Origin: Spartobacteria bacterium
GTDB lineage: Bacteria > Verrucomicrobiota > Verrucomicrobiia > Chthoniobacterales > Chthoniobacteraceae
DNA length: 41,370 nucleotides
Direction: 5' to 3'
Assembly: GCA_021324825.1 (NCBI GenBank)
Contig: JAJPII010000019.1
Coordinates: forward strand, 1 to 41,370
The notes under the pieces were generated by a model. The model saw nothing but the letters and a program-made list of their open reading frames with translations, made no database searches and was not told where the DNA came from. Shown here in pieces: positions 1 to 7,635 of this stretch. Within the stretch, counting starts at the first letter, position 1; every line of letters starts with the position of its first letter. Made by a program: the position numbers and the translations under genes.

Positions 1-1248
1 CGAGGCAGACGCAAATCCAATGAGCAGGCTGAAAGAGACGATATAGGCAAAAACGTGGCGCAAATAGTAGCCGTCGACCCCTCCCAACCTTCTTATAATA
101 TTATAAGCAATTGCAATCGCAACCCAATTAAAGGCGTATAGTCCATAGGAAATTTTGCCAAGGTAATCGAACAGCGGATTCTCGAGTTTCAGCAAACTCG
201 CCGGATTAGTCGACACATTCACGATAACTATGATGAACAAAAGAGCGTATACGTCATCGTCCAAAAAGCCAAATGCAACCCCTTTCGCCGCACAATAGAC
301 AAGCGTCGTGAGCGCAATAATTTGAACGATCCGATGATAAAAGAAAGAGAGGAGTTTGCTGCGATGGAAGTAAAGCCACGCGCCAAGTCCTCCGATAGCC
401 ATGCAGTCGACACGGAAGTAACTAAAATAAGTGCCGATCCCCTGCATAAACTTTAAGGTATCGAGGGAAGCCTTCGGATCGATCTGATAGTACCATATAA
501 GAACACTTTGCTTTAAGAGCGCCATGACCGGCACGATCGCGATCAGTGCAAAGAGCAGCCGATTCTTCAAGAAACGCACAATCCATGGCCAGATAAAGTA
601 AAAGTGCTCTTCGACTCCCGTGGACCACAGTATGCCGGGAGTTATGGACGCGCCCCATTCGAAGCGGCATAAATGCGGCGTCATCGCCATGAACAGCGCA
701 AACCTTGACCAAAAGGCTTCTCCGAGCATGGATTGCGAGGGCGCGGCATCCAGGAAAGGAAGGTGCGGAAGCAGAAAAAAGCCGAATATTGTCACGACAT
801 AATATAAAGGCAATATGCGCAAGGCGCGACGTATGTAGAAGTCCTTTATGCTTATCGTTCCCGTATAGGCGTTTTCGGCCAATAGAAGATAGGTTATCAA
901 AAACCCGCTTAGAACAAAAAAGCAACTCACCCCAAGGTCGCCAATACGTAAAAGAGCCGGACCGTAATGCCGATCCGGGCCGCTGACGACGTCCGCGACT
1001 TCCACATGATGAAGCAGCACCAAAACCGCCGCGAGGAAACGGACGCCATTGAGGCCTGGAAAATGCACCTTCCGCCAGCTTGTTTGAACCCTTGGCGGCC
1101 TCTTTAAGCAAGCCGCGAATAATACGCAACACGCGACTAAGCAACCAACCACCGCGTCAACCAGGCTGCTGGAGGCGAGAATATATACCAGCCCGACCAC
1201 GAAAAACAGCACCGCGCTCGCTATGAGAGCCCGAAAAAGGTCCTTCAT
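1..1248 (-). CDS. Acyltransferase 3 family membrane protein (partial, runs off left edge)
   Basis: The reverse strand is open from an ATG at 1248 to the left edge (416 codons, no stop). The N-terminus has two hydrophobic segments (about residues 8-48). The acyltransferase-3 (OafA/YrhL-type) signature follows: LNGVRFLAAVLVLLHH at about 66-81, with the conserved Arg and His pair; GVSCFFVLSGFLITYLL at about 106-122; FYIRRALRILPLYY at about 137-150; and WSTGVEEHFYFIWP further on. Several transmembrane helices continue to the edge. Such proteins move acetyl or other acyl groups onto cell-surface sugars. It is the last visible gene of the glycan locus, 23 bp after the SDR stop, so acylation of the locus product is a reasonable inference. 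The extra N-terminal helix pair precedes the usual domain start. The C-terminus is unseen. The family call is firm; the acceptor is unknown. Confidence 0.9.
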   Translation of the reverse strand, partial: MKDLFRALIASAVLFFVVGLVYILASSSLVDAVVGCLVACCVLFAACLKRPPRVQTSWRKVHFPGLNGVRFLAAVLVLLHHVEVADVVSGPDRHYGPALLRIGDLGVSCFFVLSGFLITYLLLAENAYTGTISIKDFYIRRALRILPLYYVVTIFGFFLLPHLPFLDAAPSQSMLGEAFWSRFALFMAMTPHLCRFEWGASITPGILWSTGVEEHFYFIWPWIVRFLKNRLLFALIAIVPVMALLKQSVLIWYYQIDPKASLDTLKFMQGIGTYFSYFRVDCMAIGGLGAWLYFHRSKLLSFFYHRIVQIIALTTLVYCAAKGVAFGFLDDDVYALLFIIVIVNVSTNPASLLKLENPLFDYLGKISYGLYAFNWVAIAIAYNIIRRLGGVDGYYLRHVFAYIVSFSLLIGFASAS

Positions 1249-1271
1249 GGTTTGCCAAAGGGGTCTTCTAG

Positions 1272-2024
1272 TTACAGCCAGCCGCCGTCAACGGCGACGA
1301 CGGCTCCGGCCATGTAGTATGCCTGTTCCGAGCAGAGAAAGGCGACCACGCCGGCGATGTCTTCGACTTTGCCGAAGCGGCGGATCGGCAGGTGCTGGTC
1401 GTAATATTCTTCAAGGGGCGCGCCGCCTTCCTTTTCCAATTTGGCGAAATACCTGCCCTCGATGGCGATCGCCCCCGGAGATACCGCCGTGACGATGACG
1501 CCGTGTTTCGATAGCTCGCGGCTGACCGATTTGACGTAGGAGTCGAGAGCGCACTTGGCCGAGACGTAGGCGGCGTTGCCCTGGTAGGTCGTGGTGGAAA
1601 GCGTTGAGAGATGCACGATGCGCCCCCAGCGGCGCTCGATCATCGCCGGGGTCAGGAGCCGGTTGAGCTCGTGGCCGATTCCCACGTTGAACATCCAGAC
1701 GCGCTGCCATTCCTCCGCGGTGGCGAATACCGGGTACCGGCCCGCCGAGCCGCCGAGGTTGTGGACCATGATGTCGAGATCGCCCAATTTATCCGCGGCC
1801 TTGGCCACTTCCCGGACGCCGCCTTCGGCTGTGAGGTCCACCGCCAGGACGTGGTGTCTGCCGGGACTCTCCATTTCGTTGCGGACCGCTTCGAGCCCGT
1901 CCCGGGAGCGGGCGACGAGTAGGACCCGGGCGCCCTCGCGCGCGAGTCCCAGGGCGATGCCGCGACCGATGCCGCGGCTGGCGCCGGTGACGAGAGCCAG
2001 GCGATCTTTGATTCCCAAGTCCAT
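1272..2024 (-). CDS. Short-chain dehydrogenase/reductase (SDR)
   Basis: This 250-residue protein is a classical SDR. The nucleotide-binding TGASRGIGRG motif lies at residues 14-22. The structural and catalytic set follows: N113 in MFNVG, S140, Y153 and K157 (YVSAK). The C-terminal AGAVVAVDGGWL is typical of FabG-like enzymes. It would use NAD(P)H to reduce a ketone or oxidise a secondary alcohol in the cytoplasm. It lies 33 bp downstream of the acetyltransferase gene and 23 bp upstream of the acyltransferase gene, so it is probably co-transcribed and acts on the sugar made by the locus. The length is usual for the family. A FabG role in fatty-acid synthesis is less likely in this context. The substrate cannot be read from the sequence. 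Confidence 0.9.
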   Translation of the reverse strand: MDLGIKDRLALVTGASRGIGRGIALGLAREGARVLLVARSRDGLEAVRNEMESPGRHHVLAVDLTAEGGVREVAKAADKLGDLDIMVHNLGGSAGRYPVFATAEEWQRVWMFNVGIGHELNRLLTPAMIERRWGRIVHLSTLSTTTYQGNAAYVSAKCALDSYVKSVSRELSKHGVIVTAVSPGAIAIEGRYFAKLEKEGGAPLEEYYDQHLPIRRFGKVEDIAGVVAFLCSEQAYYMAGAVVAVDGGWL

Positions 2025-2057
2025 CGGCGCGAGGTTATTCCCTTGCTCGAAGAAGCG

Positions 2058-2753
2058 TCAACCCCGAATGACTCTCGCTGGAACGCCCACGGCGGTGCAC
2101 CGGGGGGGAATATTCCGGATGACGACGGCTCCGGCGCCGATGATCGCGTCCTCTCCGATTTCGATCCGGTTGATGACGACGGCGCCCGTATGCACCTGGC
2201 AGCATTTTCGCAGGGCGACGAATCCCGCCGTGACGACACCCGGATCGGCCTGGCAGCATTCTTCGAGAACGTTGTGGTGGTCTATCCGAACTCCCGTATT
2301 GAGGAGAACACCCGATGCGATCTCGGCCTTGTATCCGATGATGCCGCCCGCGTTTATCCAGACGCCCGGCCCGATCCGCGCGTCCGCAAGGAGGGTGACG
2401 CTCGGGTGGATGGCGGAAATCAGTTCAATCCCGCGCGCACGGCAAAGCTCGATCTGTTTGAGCCGTTCGCGATTGTTCGGCGTCAGCGGCAGGACCTTGC
2501 GGATGCCGCGCCTTTCGATCTCGCCGATCCAATCCGGCGAGAGGATGAAGGGCCGCCCCTTGAATGTATCGCCCCGGGGAAACTCCGTCCGCTGCGAAAC
2601 CCGTTTTTTGTTCTCCGCGGCGGCGTCGACTTCGAATGTCTCCGCTTCGTGAACAAAGCAGGCTATGCGATAACCGGTGACCTGCTCGAACCAGGTCTCG
2701 ATCTGGCCCGCCGACCCGTCGTGAAATCCGAGGATGGCGACTTCCCGGCTCAT
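2058..2753 (-). CDS. NeuD/PglD-like sugar O- or N-acetyltransferase (left-handed beta-helix)
   Basis: The protein has 231 residues. The start is the ATG at 2753, which overlaps the aminotransferase stop as ATGA; a longer upstream reading would only cover the aminotransferase 3' end. Residues 1-110 form a Rossmann-like N-terminal domain (VAILGFHDG near the start). From about 112 hexapeptide repeats begin (HPSVTLLADARIGPG, GVWINAGGIIGYKAEIASGVL), typical of NeuD/PglD acetyltransferases. The HH pair at 159-160 (VRIDHHNVLE) matches the catalytic His position. Such enzymes use acetyl-CoA to acetylate an amino sugar. Sitting directly after a DegT aminotransferase, acetylation of the newly made amine is the natural inference. 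Unusually Cys-rich turns (EECC, RKCC) replace the usual cis-Asn/His pattern around 165 and 184. Confidence 0.85.
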   Translation of the reverse strand: MSREVAILGFHDGSAGQIETWFEQVTGYRIACFVHEAETFEVDAAAENKKRVSQRTEFPRGDTFKGRPFILSPDWIGEIERRGIRKVLPLTPNNRERLKQIELCRARGIELISAIHPSVTLLADARIGPGVWINAGGIIGYKAEIASGVLLNTGVRIDHHNVLEECCQADPGVVTAGFVALRKCCQVHTGAVVINRIEIGEDAIIGAGAVVIRNIPPRCTAVGVPARVIRG

Positions 2754-3814
2754 TGGAATGCGCGCAGCGCTTCGAGCACGCGGTCGACGTTCTCCGGCGG
2801 CTGGTCGGGGCCGCAGGGCAGGAAAAGGCCGCGCTCTCCGAAGACGCGGGCGTTCGGGAATTCGCCGTCGCCGCCGAGGTAACCCGCACGATTCAAGTCG
2901 GGATAGAAGGGCCGCGACTGTATCCCTCGCAGGCGCAGATGTTCCATCACTTTCTCCCTGTCGTCGCAAAGCACTTCAACGTAGAGGGGGAGTTCGCCCG
3001 CCCGCATATCCACCGGGATCAGCTTCACAAACGGCAGTCCGGCGAGACCCGTTTCGTACCGGGAATACAGGGCTTTCATGCGTTCCATCCGCCCCGGCGC
3101 GCGGTCAAGCTGCGCCAGACCAATCGAAGCCTGGATGTCTGTAAGGCGGAAATTGAAGCCCAACCGGGTATATGTGCAGTGGATCACATCCGCGACGCCG
3201 TGCGTGCGGACGAGCTTCAGTCTTTCGGCGGTCTCCTTGCTTTTGGTGGCGACGAAGCCGCCCTGGCCCGTTGAGATCAGCTTCGCCACCGAGAGCGAGA
3301 AACAGCCGGCATCCGACCGGACGCCGGCGTTCCCGGAGAACAACGCCTGCGCGGCGTCCTCGATCACGCGCAAACCATATTCTTGCGCGATGGCGGAGAG
3401 GGCTTTCATATCGACCAATCTTCCGCCGAGATGCACGGGCATGATCGCCTTTGTGCGGGCGGTGATTTTGCTCCTGACCTGGGAGACATCGAGGATCGGC
3501 AGATGCGGCAGCACGTCCACCAGGACGACCTTCGCGCCGGCCATCGCGGCGGCGTGCGCGGTGGCGATCCACGTCCGGTTGGGCACGATCACCTCGTCGC
3601 CGGGCCGGATATCCAGCGCCAAGAGCGCCATGAGCATCGCGGCGCTCCCGCTGGAAGCCGCCACGACATGGGGAACGCCCAAGGCCTCCGCCAGCCGGGC
3701 CTCAAACTCCGCGGTAACCGGCCCCTGGCTGATGTGTTCGCGCGCGATGGCGTCGGCCACCCGTTTGGTTTCCGGCTCGCCGAATTGGGTTCGCCACCAG
3801 GAGATTACGTGCAT
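2750..3814 (-). CDS. DegT/DnrJ/EryC1/StrS family PLP-dependent sugar aminotransferase
   Basis: This 354-residue protein has the sugar aminotransferase fold. SSGSAAMLMALLAL (about 54-67) binds the PLP phosphate, EDAAQA (152-157) holds the Asp and Gln that contact PLP, and K178 in SLSVAKLISTGQGG is the predicted Schiff-base lysine. These enzymes transfer an amino group from Glu or Gln to a keto-sugar nucleotide. I chose the ATG at 3814 (MHVISWW), which matches a common family N-terminus; a TTG at 3823 would add three residues. The first 15 codons are repeated in the duplicated copy near 4018-4067. The stop overlaps the acetyltransferase start. A dehydrogenase of the same operon could supply the ketone. 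The substrate is unknown. Confidence 0.92.
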   Translation of the reverse strand: MHVISWWRTQFGEPETKRVADAIAREHISQGPVTAEFEARLAEALGVPHVVAASSGSAAMLMALLALDIRPGDEVIVPNRTWIATAHAAAMAGAKVVLVDVLPHLPILDVSQVRSKITARTKAIMPVHLGGRLVDMKALSAIAQEYGLRVIEDAAQALFSGNAGVRSDAGCFSLSVAKLISTGQGGFVATKSKETAERLKLVRTHGVADVIHCTYTRLGFNFRLTDIQASIGLAQLDRAPGRMERMKALYSRYETGLAGLPFVKLIPVDMRAGELPLYVEVLCDDREKVMEHLRLRGIQSRPFYPDLNRAGYLGGDGEFPNARVFGERGLFLPCGPDQPPENVDRVLEALRAFQ

Positions 3815-3856
3815 TTTCGCCAACCGCTTCCCGCAAAGTTTTTTATAAGGAAGAAT

Positions 3857-3950
3857 TTGACCACGGATAACACGGATAGCACGGATAGCACGGATGAAGA
3901 GACTGCACAGAATTTCTTTAATCCGTGCTATCCGTGTTATCCGTGGTCAA
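3857..3950. repeat. ACGGAT-type inverted repeat, copy A
   Basis: The left arm 3857-3886 begins TTGACCACGGATAACACGG and is perfectly complementary over 30 nt to the right arm 3921-3950, which ends CCGTGGTCAA. The loop is 34 nt and contains one extra 9-bp AGCACGGAT unit. The arms are built from 9-bp ACGGATAAC-like units. I have seen such repeats scattered between genes of PVC-type genomes. It could fold as an RNA hairpin, but no T-tract follows on either strand, so terminator function is unproven. Confidence 0.9.
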
Positions 3951-4101
3951 TCCTCTTTCCAATTTATATCGACTCATCCAGATCATGCATCTGCCAACGC
4001 GGCCCCCGTGGATGTCGTCCGGCTCGCCGAATTGGGTTCGCCACCAGGAGATTACGTGCATTTTCGCCAACCGCTTCCCGCAAAGTTCTTTAAGGAAGAA
4101 T

Positions 4102-4186
4102 TTGACCACGGATAACACGGATAACACGGATGAAGAGACTGCACAGAATTTCTTTAATCCGTGCTATCCGTGTTATCCGTGGTCAA
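4102..4186. repeat. ACGGAT-type inverted repeat, copy B
   Basis: The left arm is 4102-4131 and the right arm 4157-4186. They pair over 30 nt with one mismatch (AACACGGAT opposite the complement of AGCACGGAT), and the loop is 25 nt. It is the second copy of the element at 3857, carried along by the tandem duplication. On the minus strand the right arm is read as the last codons of the dehydrogenase gene and provides its stop codon, so this repeat is partly protein-coding. Confidence 0.9.
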
Positions 4187-5239
4187 TCCTCTTTCCAATT
4201 TATATCGACTCATCGAGATCATGCATCTGCCAACGCGGCCCGCGCGGATGTCGTCCAGCGCGTCGTTTATCCCGGAAAGTTCGCAACGGTGCGTGATCAG
4301 GTCGTCCAGACGGAGTTTCTTTTTCCTGTAGAGGTTCAGGTAGCGCGGGATGTCTTCGTTCGGGATGCTGTGGCCGCCTTCGCAACCGGTGAGGACTTTC
4401 CCAAAGTGCAGGGGCAGCGAGTGGATGGTGATGTCCTGGTCGAACCGGGGGACGCCGACGAGGATTGTCCTGCCCTTCGGCGCCGTGATGGCGTAGGCGA
4501 GTTCGATCAGCTTGATGATGCCGGTGTTTTCGACTGCGACATCCACCCCTTTCGTTCCGACGATCTTCAGTATCTCGGCCTTGAGGTCGGACTTCACGGA
4601 ATTGATGAAATGGGTGGCGCCGAATTCTCGGGCCATGTCGAGTTTATGATCGTGGATGTCGATGGCAATGATCGGGTCGGCGGAGACCATGGCGGCGCCT
4701 TGCACCACGCTGGCGCCCACGCCGCCGCAGCCGAAGACGGCGACGGATTGTCCGATCTTGACCCGCGCGTCGTTGTTGATGAGGCCCAGCGCGGTCGTGA
4801 TCGCGCAACCCATGAGCGCTGCGACCTCGAAGCCGATGTCCTTGGGAATCGGGGTGAGGCGGTTTTCGGAAATGACGGCGTGTTCATTGAATGTGGTGAC
4901 CCAGCCGGCGTTCACGGTGCGCCCGTTCCATTGGTATTTCGCGGGCTGCGCCTGGATGCCCGCCCCTTTTCTCCAATGGAGGACGACGTGGTCGCCTTGT
5001 TTTACATGCAGGACGCCCGGCCCCGTTTCGAGGACAACGCCGCCGCCTTCGTGGCCGAGGAGGTGGGGCAGGAATTTGTCCTCTCCCTTTACGCCGGCGA
5101 TCTCGCCCAGTTGCGCGCCGCAGATGCCGCTGCAATGGATTTTTACGAGAACCTGCCCGCACGCGAGCGGCGGGATTTCGATCTCGTCCACTACGAGGGG
5201 CGAGTTGAGTTTTTCGAGAATCGCCGCGCGCGTTTTCAT
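4154..5239 (-). CDS. Zinc-type medium-chain alcohol dehydrogenase (MDR superfamily)
   Basis: This 361-residue NAD(P)-dependent dehydrogenase has the catalytic zinc ligands expected of the MDR family: Cys in SGICGAQ, His-Glu in GHEGGG and Cys in MGCAITTALG. The Rossmann motif is FGCGGVGASVVQ. The loop that normally holds four structural-zinc cysteines (region HWRKGAGIQAQPAKYQWNG) has none. The ATG at 5239 overlaps the methyltransferase stop (ATGA); an upstream start would only read into that gene. The final residues, ERGLTTDNTDSTD, are encoded by the hairpin repeat, so the original C-terminus was probably altered by repeat insertion. In this locus it likely oxidises a sugar or polyol, perhaps making the ketone for the aminotransferase. 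The exact substrate is unknown. Confidence 0.9.
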   Translation of the reverse strand: MKTRAAILEKLNSPLVVDEIEIPPLACGQVLVKIHCSGICGAQLGEIAGVKGEDKFLPHLLGHEGGGVVLETGPGVLHVKQGDHVVLHWRKGAGIQAQPAKYQWNGRTVNAGWVTTFNEHAVISENRLTPIPKDIGFEVAALMGCAITTALGLINNDARVKIGQSVAVFGCGGVGASVVQGAAMVSADPIIAIDIHDHKLDMAREFGATHFINSVKSDLKAEILKIVGTKGVDVAVENTGIIKLIELAYAITAPKGRTILVGVPRFDQDITIHSLPLHFGKVLTGCEGGHSIPNEDIPRYLNLYRKKKLRLDDLITHRCELSGINDALDDIRAGRVGRCMISMSRYKLERGLTTDNTDSTD

Positions 5240-5898
5240 TCGAAGTAGATGAATTCGTAGTCGCCCGTGTAGCCGAAGCGGCGGTAGAGCCAGATCCATT
5301 CCGCGGTGTCGAAGAACGATTCGCAGGTCAGGGCCCAGCACTGGAGATTAAACTGCTCCAGTTCGTTGCGGTAGCTTTCCAGCATGACGTATTTTTCCTT
5401 GCCGACCCGCTCGATTTCGCCCAGCGCGGTCTTGAGTTCAAACAGGCGGAGGTTGTGCAGGCAGCCGAGGGAAAGGACGAGGTCGAAATAGTTGTCGCCG
5501 TAAGGATAGGCGTCCTGCGCGCGATAGCGAAACAGCCGGTCGCGGATGGGCTCGGGCGCGTCGGCCAGTCCGTGGCGGGAAACGTCGAACCCGTGGAGTT
5601 CCGCCCCCGGAAGGAGTTGCTGAAACTCATGGAGCAGATGCGCTTTGCCGCAGCCGGCATCCAGGATTTTCGCGTCGGGTTTCAGCCCGTAGATCTCGAT
5701 CATTTTCTGCGCCACGACTTTCCATCGACCGTCGTATTTGTAGCCGCCGTAGCCGTAGCGCCGGTCGCCGTCCCAATAGTCGAATTCGTATTCCTTGGCC
5801 TTGAGCATGCAGTGGACTTTGTCGTCCACCATCCGCGCGAGGTAATCCCGCTTCGTTCTCCGATGCAGCGGAGTGACGAAATTCATCAGTTTGTTCAT
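5236..5898 (-). CDS. Class I SAM-dependent methyltransferase
   Basis: The protein has 220 residues. Motif I of class I SAM methyltransferases is at residues 78-84 (ILDAGCGKAHLL), and FDLVLSLGCLHNL further on fits motif IV and post-IV. The N-terminal 60 residues are basic and aromatic-rich (KEYEFDYWDGDRRYGYGGY), which may bind substrate. The ATG at 5898 overlaps the transketolase stop as ATGA; longer readings run inside the transketolase gene. It would methylate the locus product or an intermediate in the cytoplasm. The C-terminus (YRRFGYTGDYEFIYFE) resembles glycan-locus methyltransferases more than housekeeping ones, but I cannot name a close family. Confidence 0.85.
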   Translation of the reverse strand: MNKLMNFVTPLHRRTKRDYLARMVDDKVHCMLKAKEYEFDYWDGDRRYGYGGYKYDGRWKVVAQKMIEIYGLKPDAKILDAGCGKAHLLHEFQQLLPGAELHGFDVSRHGLADAPEPIRDRLFRYRAQDAYPYGDNYFDLVLSLGCLHNLRLFELKTALGEIERVGKEKYVMLESYRNELEQFNLQCWALTCESFFDTAEWIWLYRRFGYTGDYEFIYFE

Positions 5899-6818
5899 TT
5901 GTGTGTTTGGTTGAGAAGCCTTGTGACGGTTGCGGCGAGGTTTTCGGACGTGATGGAATACCGGGCCATCAAACTCGCCTGCGAGCCGTATTGGTCCGCG
6001 AATGCGTCGGGGATGCCGATGCGGGCAAAACGCGGCGCACGGCCCGCGCCGAGGAGAATCTCCGCGACCGCGCCGCCGAGTCCGCCAATGAGTATGTGCT
6101 CCTCGATGGTCACGACCACGGGGGCCGCGTGTTTCAAAATCGCGTCCGCGTCGAGCGGTTTCAGCGTGTGGCAGTGGAGGACGCCCGCCGAGATGCCCGC
6201 CTTCCCGAGTTCCGCCGCCGCGGCCAGCGCGACCTGGAGGCAGACGCCCGTGGTGACGATGAGCGCGTCGCCCGGTTCGCGCAGGAGGATGGCCTTGCCG
6301 ATCTCGCAAGCCGGTTCGGCGCGGCTGACAACCGGGTCCCCGCCCTTGCCGAGCCGGATGTAGACCGGGCCGTCAACGTCGGGAGTCAGGAGCATCAGCC
6401 GGCGCATCTCGTCCGCGTCGCACGGCGCGAGGATCGTCATGTTCGGCACCGTCCGCAGGATGGCGATGTCGTCGATCGCCAGGTGCGTGGGCCCCAGCGG
6501 CGCATAGACCAGCCCGCCGCCGCTCGCGATGAGCCGCACCTTCGTTTTATGCAGGCCGAGGTCGAGCACGATCTGCTCGAAGCAGCGGCGCGTGAGGAAG
6601 GTGGCTATCGTGTTGATGTACGGTATCCACCCTTCCATCGCCATGCCCGCGGCCATGCTGACGATGTTCGCCTCGCTCACTCCTTCCATCAGGAACTGTT
6701 TGGGGCGTTGAACCTTGAGTTCCTTCAAGGTGTCCGGCCCGAGGTCGGAGCCGATGAAGAGGATGCGCGGGTCGCGCAACGCCATCTCCTGAACCATATC
6801 GAGCGAGGTCTTGCGCAT
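5895..6818 (-). CDS. Transketolase C-terminal subunit (Pyr and C-terminal domains)
   Basis: At 307 residues this is the second half of a split transketolase. It contains the pyrimidine-binding domain (start to about 180) with SEANIVSMAAGMAMEG, where the conserved Glu would activate ThDP. The transketolase C-terminal domain follows from about 185 (ALIVTTGVCLQVALAAA). The two halves together form a ThDP enzyme that moves two-carbon ketol units between sugar phosphates. The start is 1 nt past the N-subunit stop, so the halves are co-translated. Split transketolases occur both in central metabolism and in polysaccharide loci. Here the location favours supply of an unusual sugar backbone, for example sedoheptulose 7-phosphate. 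That assignment is inference. Confidence 0.9.
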   Translation of the reverse strand: MRKTSLDMVQEMALRDPRILFIGSDLGPDTLKELKVQRPKQFLMEGVSEANIVSMAAGMAMEGWIPYINTIATFLTRRCFEQIVLDLGLHKTKVRLIASGGGLVYAPLGPTHLAIDDIAILRTVPNMTILAPCDADEMRRLMLLTPDVDGPVYIRLGKGGDPVVSRAEPACEIGKAILLREPGDALIVTTGVCLQVALAAAAELGKAGISAGVLHCHTLKPLDADAILKHAAPVVVTIEEHILIGGLGGAVAEILLGAGRAPRFARIGIPDAFADQYGSQASLMARYSITSENLAATVTRLLNQTHK

Positions 6819-6819
6819 C

Positions 6820-7635
6820 CTATTCGGTATCGAGCGCGGCCAGGAGGGACGCGGCTTCCGCCTCGCTCACCCTCGCTTTGTGATGCCACCCCAGGTTGCC
6901 CTCCGTATAACTGACGCCCCTGCCCTTGACCGTGTGGCAGATGATGGCGTTCGGCTTGCGGGGCTCGAAGGGGACCATCGACAGGACGTCCCGAAGCTGG
7001 TCGATGTCATGCCCGTCGACTTCGCCCACGGCGAATCCGAACGCCTCCCATTTGTCGATGAGCGGCTCCAGGCCCTGAACCTCGGCGATGGCGCCGTAGG
7101 TCTGCTGCTTGTTGTAGTCGACAAGAATCGTGAGATTGGCGAGCTGGTGTTTTGCGGCGAACAGCGCGGCTTCCCATATCGTCCCCTCGCTGCATTCGCC
7201 GTCGCCCAGGATGACGAAGACGCGGTGCGCCTGCTCTTTGAGCTTGGCGCTGAGCGCGAACCCGGCCCCGATGGACATTCCATGTCCGAGGCTCCCGGTC
7301 GAGGCTTCGACTCCCGGCACCTTTTTGTATTCGGGATGCCCGCCGAGGATGCCGTCGCTCGCGCAGAATTTCTCCAGTTCGGCCTCGGGGAAAAACCCCT
7401 TGTCCGCGAGCAATGCGTAGAGCGCGAGACAGCCGTGGCCCTTGCTGAGGATGCAGCGGTCGCGATCTTCCCAGCGCGGGTTCTTCGCGTCGTATTTGAG
7501 GATGTCGTCGTAGAGCGCCCGGAGAATCTCGACCACCGAAAAAGCCGCGCCCACATGGCCGCGCTTGCCCGCCGCGAGCGCGCGCACGATCATCCTGCGC
7601 AACTCTTTGGAACGTTGGTCGAGGACGTCAGCCAT
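6820..7635 (-). CDS. Transketolase N-terminal subunit (ThDP-binding)
   Basis: This 271-residue protein is the first half of a split transketolase. The ThDP/metal motif runs from GDGECSEG to VDYNKQQ (the GDG-Xn-N pattern). Other transketolase landmarks are SKGHGCLALYALLADKG near residue 65, GSLGHGMSIGAG around 115 and HDIDQLRDVL around 205. It binds the ThDP diphosphate and pairs with the product of the next gene. The ATG is at 7635; the first 8 nt overlap the end of the upstream kinase gene. A housekeeping role cannot be excluded, since no other transketolase is in view. Confidence 0.92.
   Translation of the reverse strand: MADVLDQRSKELRRMIVRALAAGKRGHVGAAFSVVEILRALYDDILKYDAKNPRWEDRDRCILSKGHGCLALYALLADKGFFPEAELEKFCASDGILGGHPEYKKVPGVEASTGSLGHGMSIGAGFALSAKLKEQAHRVFVILGDGECSEGTIWEAALFAAKHQLANLTILVDYNKQQTYGAIAEVQGLEPLIDKWEAFGFAVGEVDGHDIDQLRDVLSMVPFEPRKPNAIICHTVKGRGVSYTEGNLGWHHKARVSEAEAASLLAALDTE

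Larger units (their letters stand above)
3771..4256. repeat. Imperfect tandem duplication spanning aminotransferase 5' end, hairpin spacer and dehydrogenase 3' end
   Basis: Copy A is 3771-4020 and copy B is 4018-4256, offset by 247 bp at the start and 236 bp at the end. Each copy carries the first codons of the aminotransferase, a spacer with an ACGGAT-type inverted repeat, and the last codons of the dehydrogenase. Copy A holds the intact aminotransferase start but a truncated dehydrogenase end; copy B is the reverse. The copies differ by a 2-bp indel in the T-rich stretch, one 9-bp AGCACGGAT unit and a few substitutions. At the junction the two ancestral sequences share only TCC (4018-4020). 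The 339 bp between the aminotransferase start and the dehydrogenase stop hold nothing else I can support. Confidence 0.93.

Noticed and set aside
422..1144. 240-codon minus-strand open frame
   Set aside because: It is an out-of-frame shadow of the acyltransferase-3 gene, which runs in another minus-strand frame with membrane helices and family motifs.
3857..4186. CRISPR array made of ACGGAT units
   Set aside because: The units are 9 bp and directly adjacent with no unique spacers, and they form inverted arms; no cas genes are nearby.
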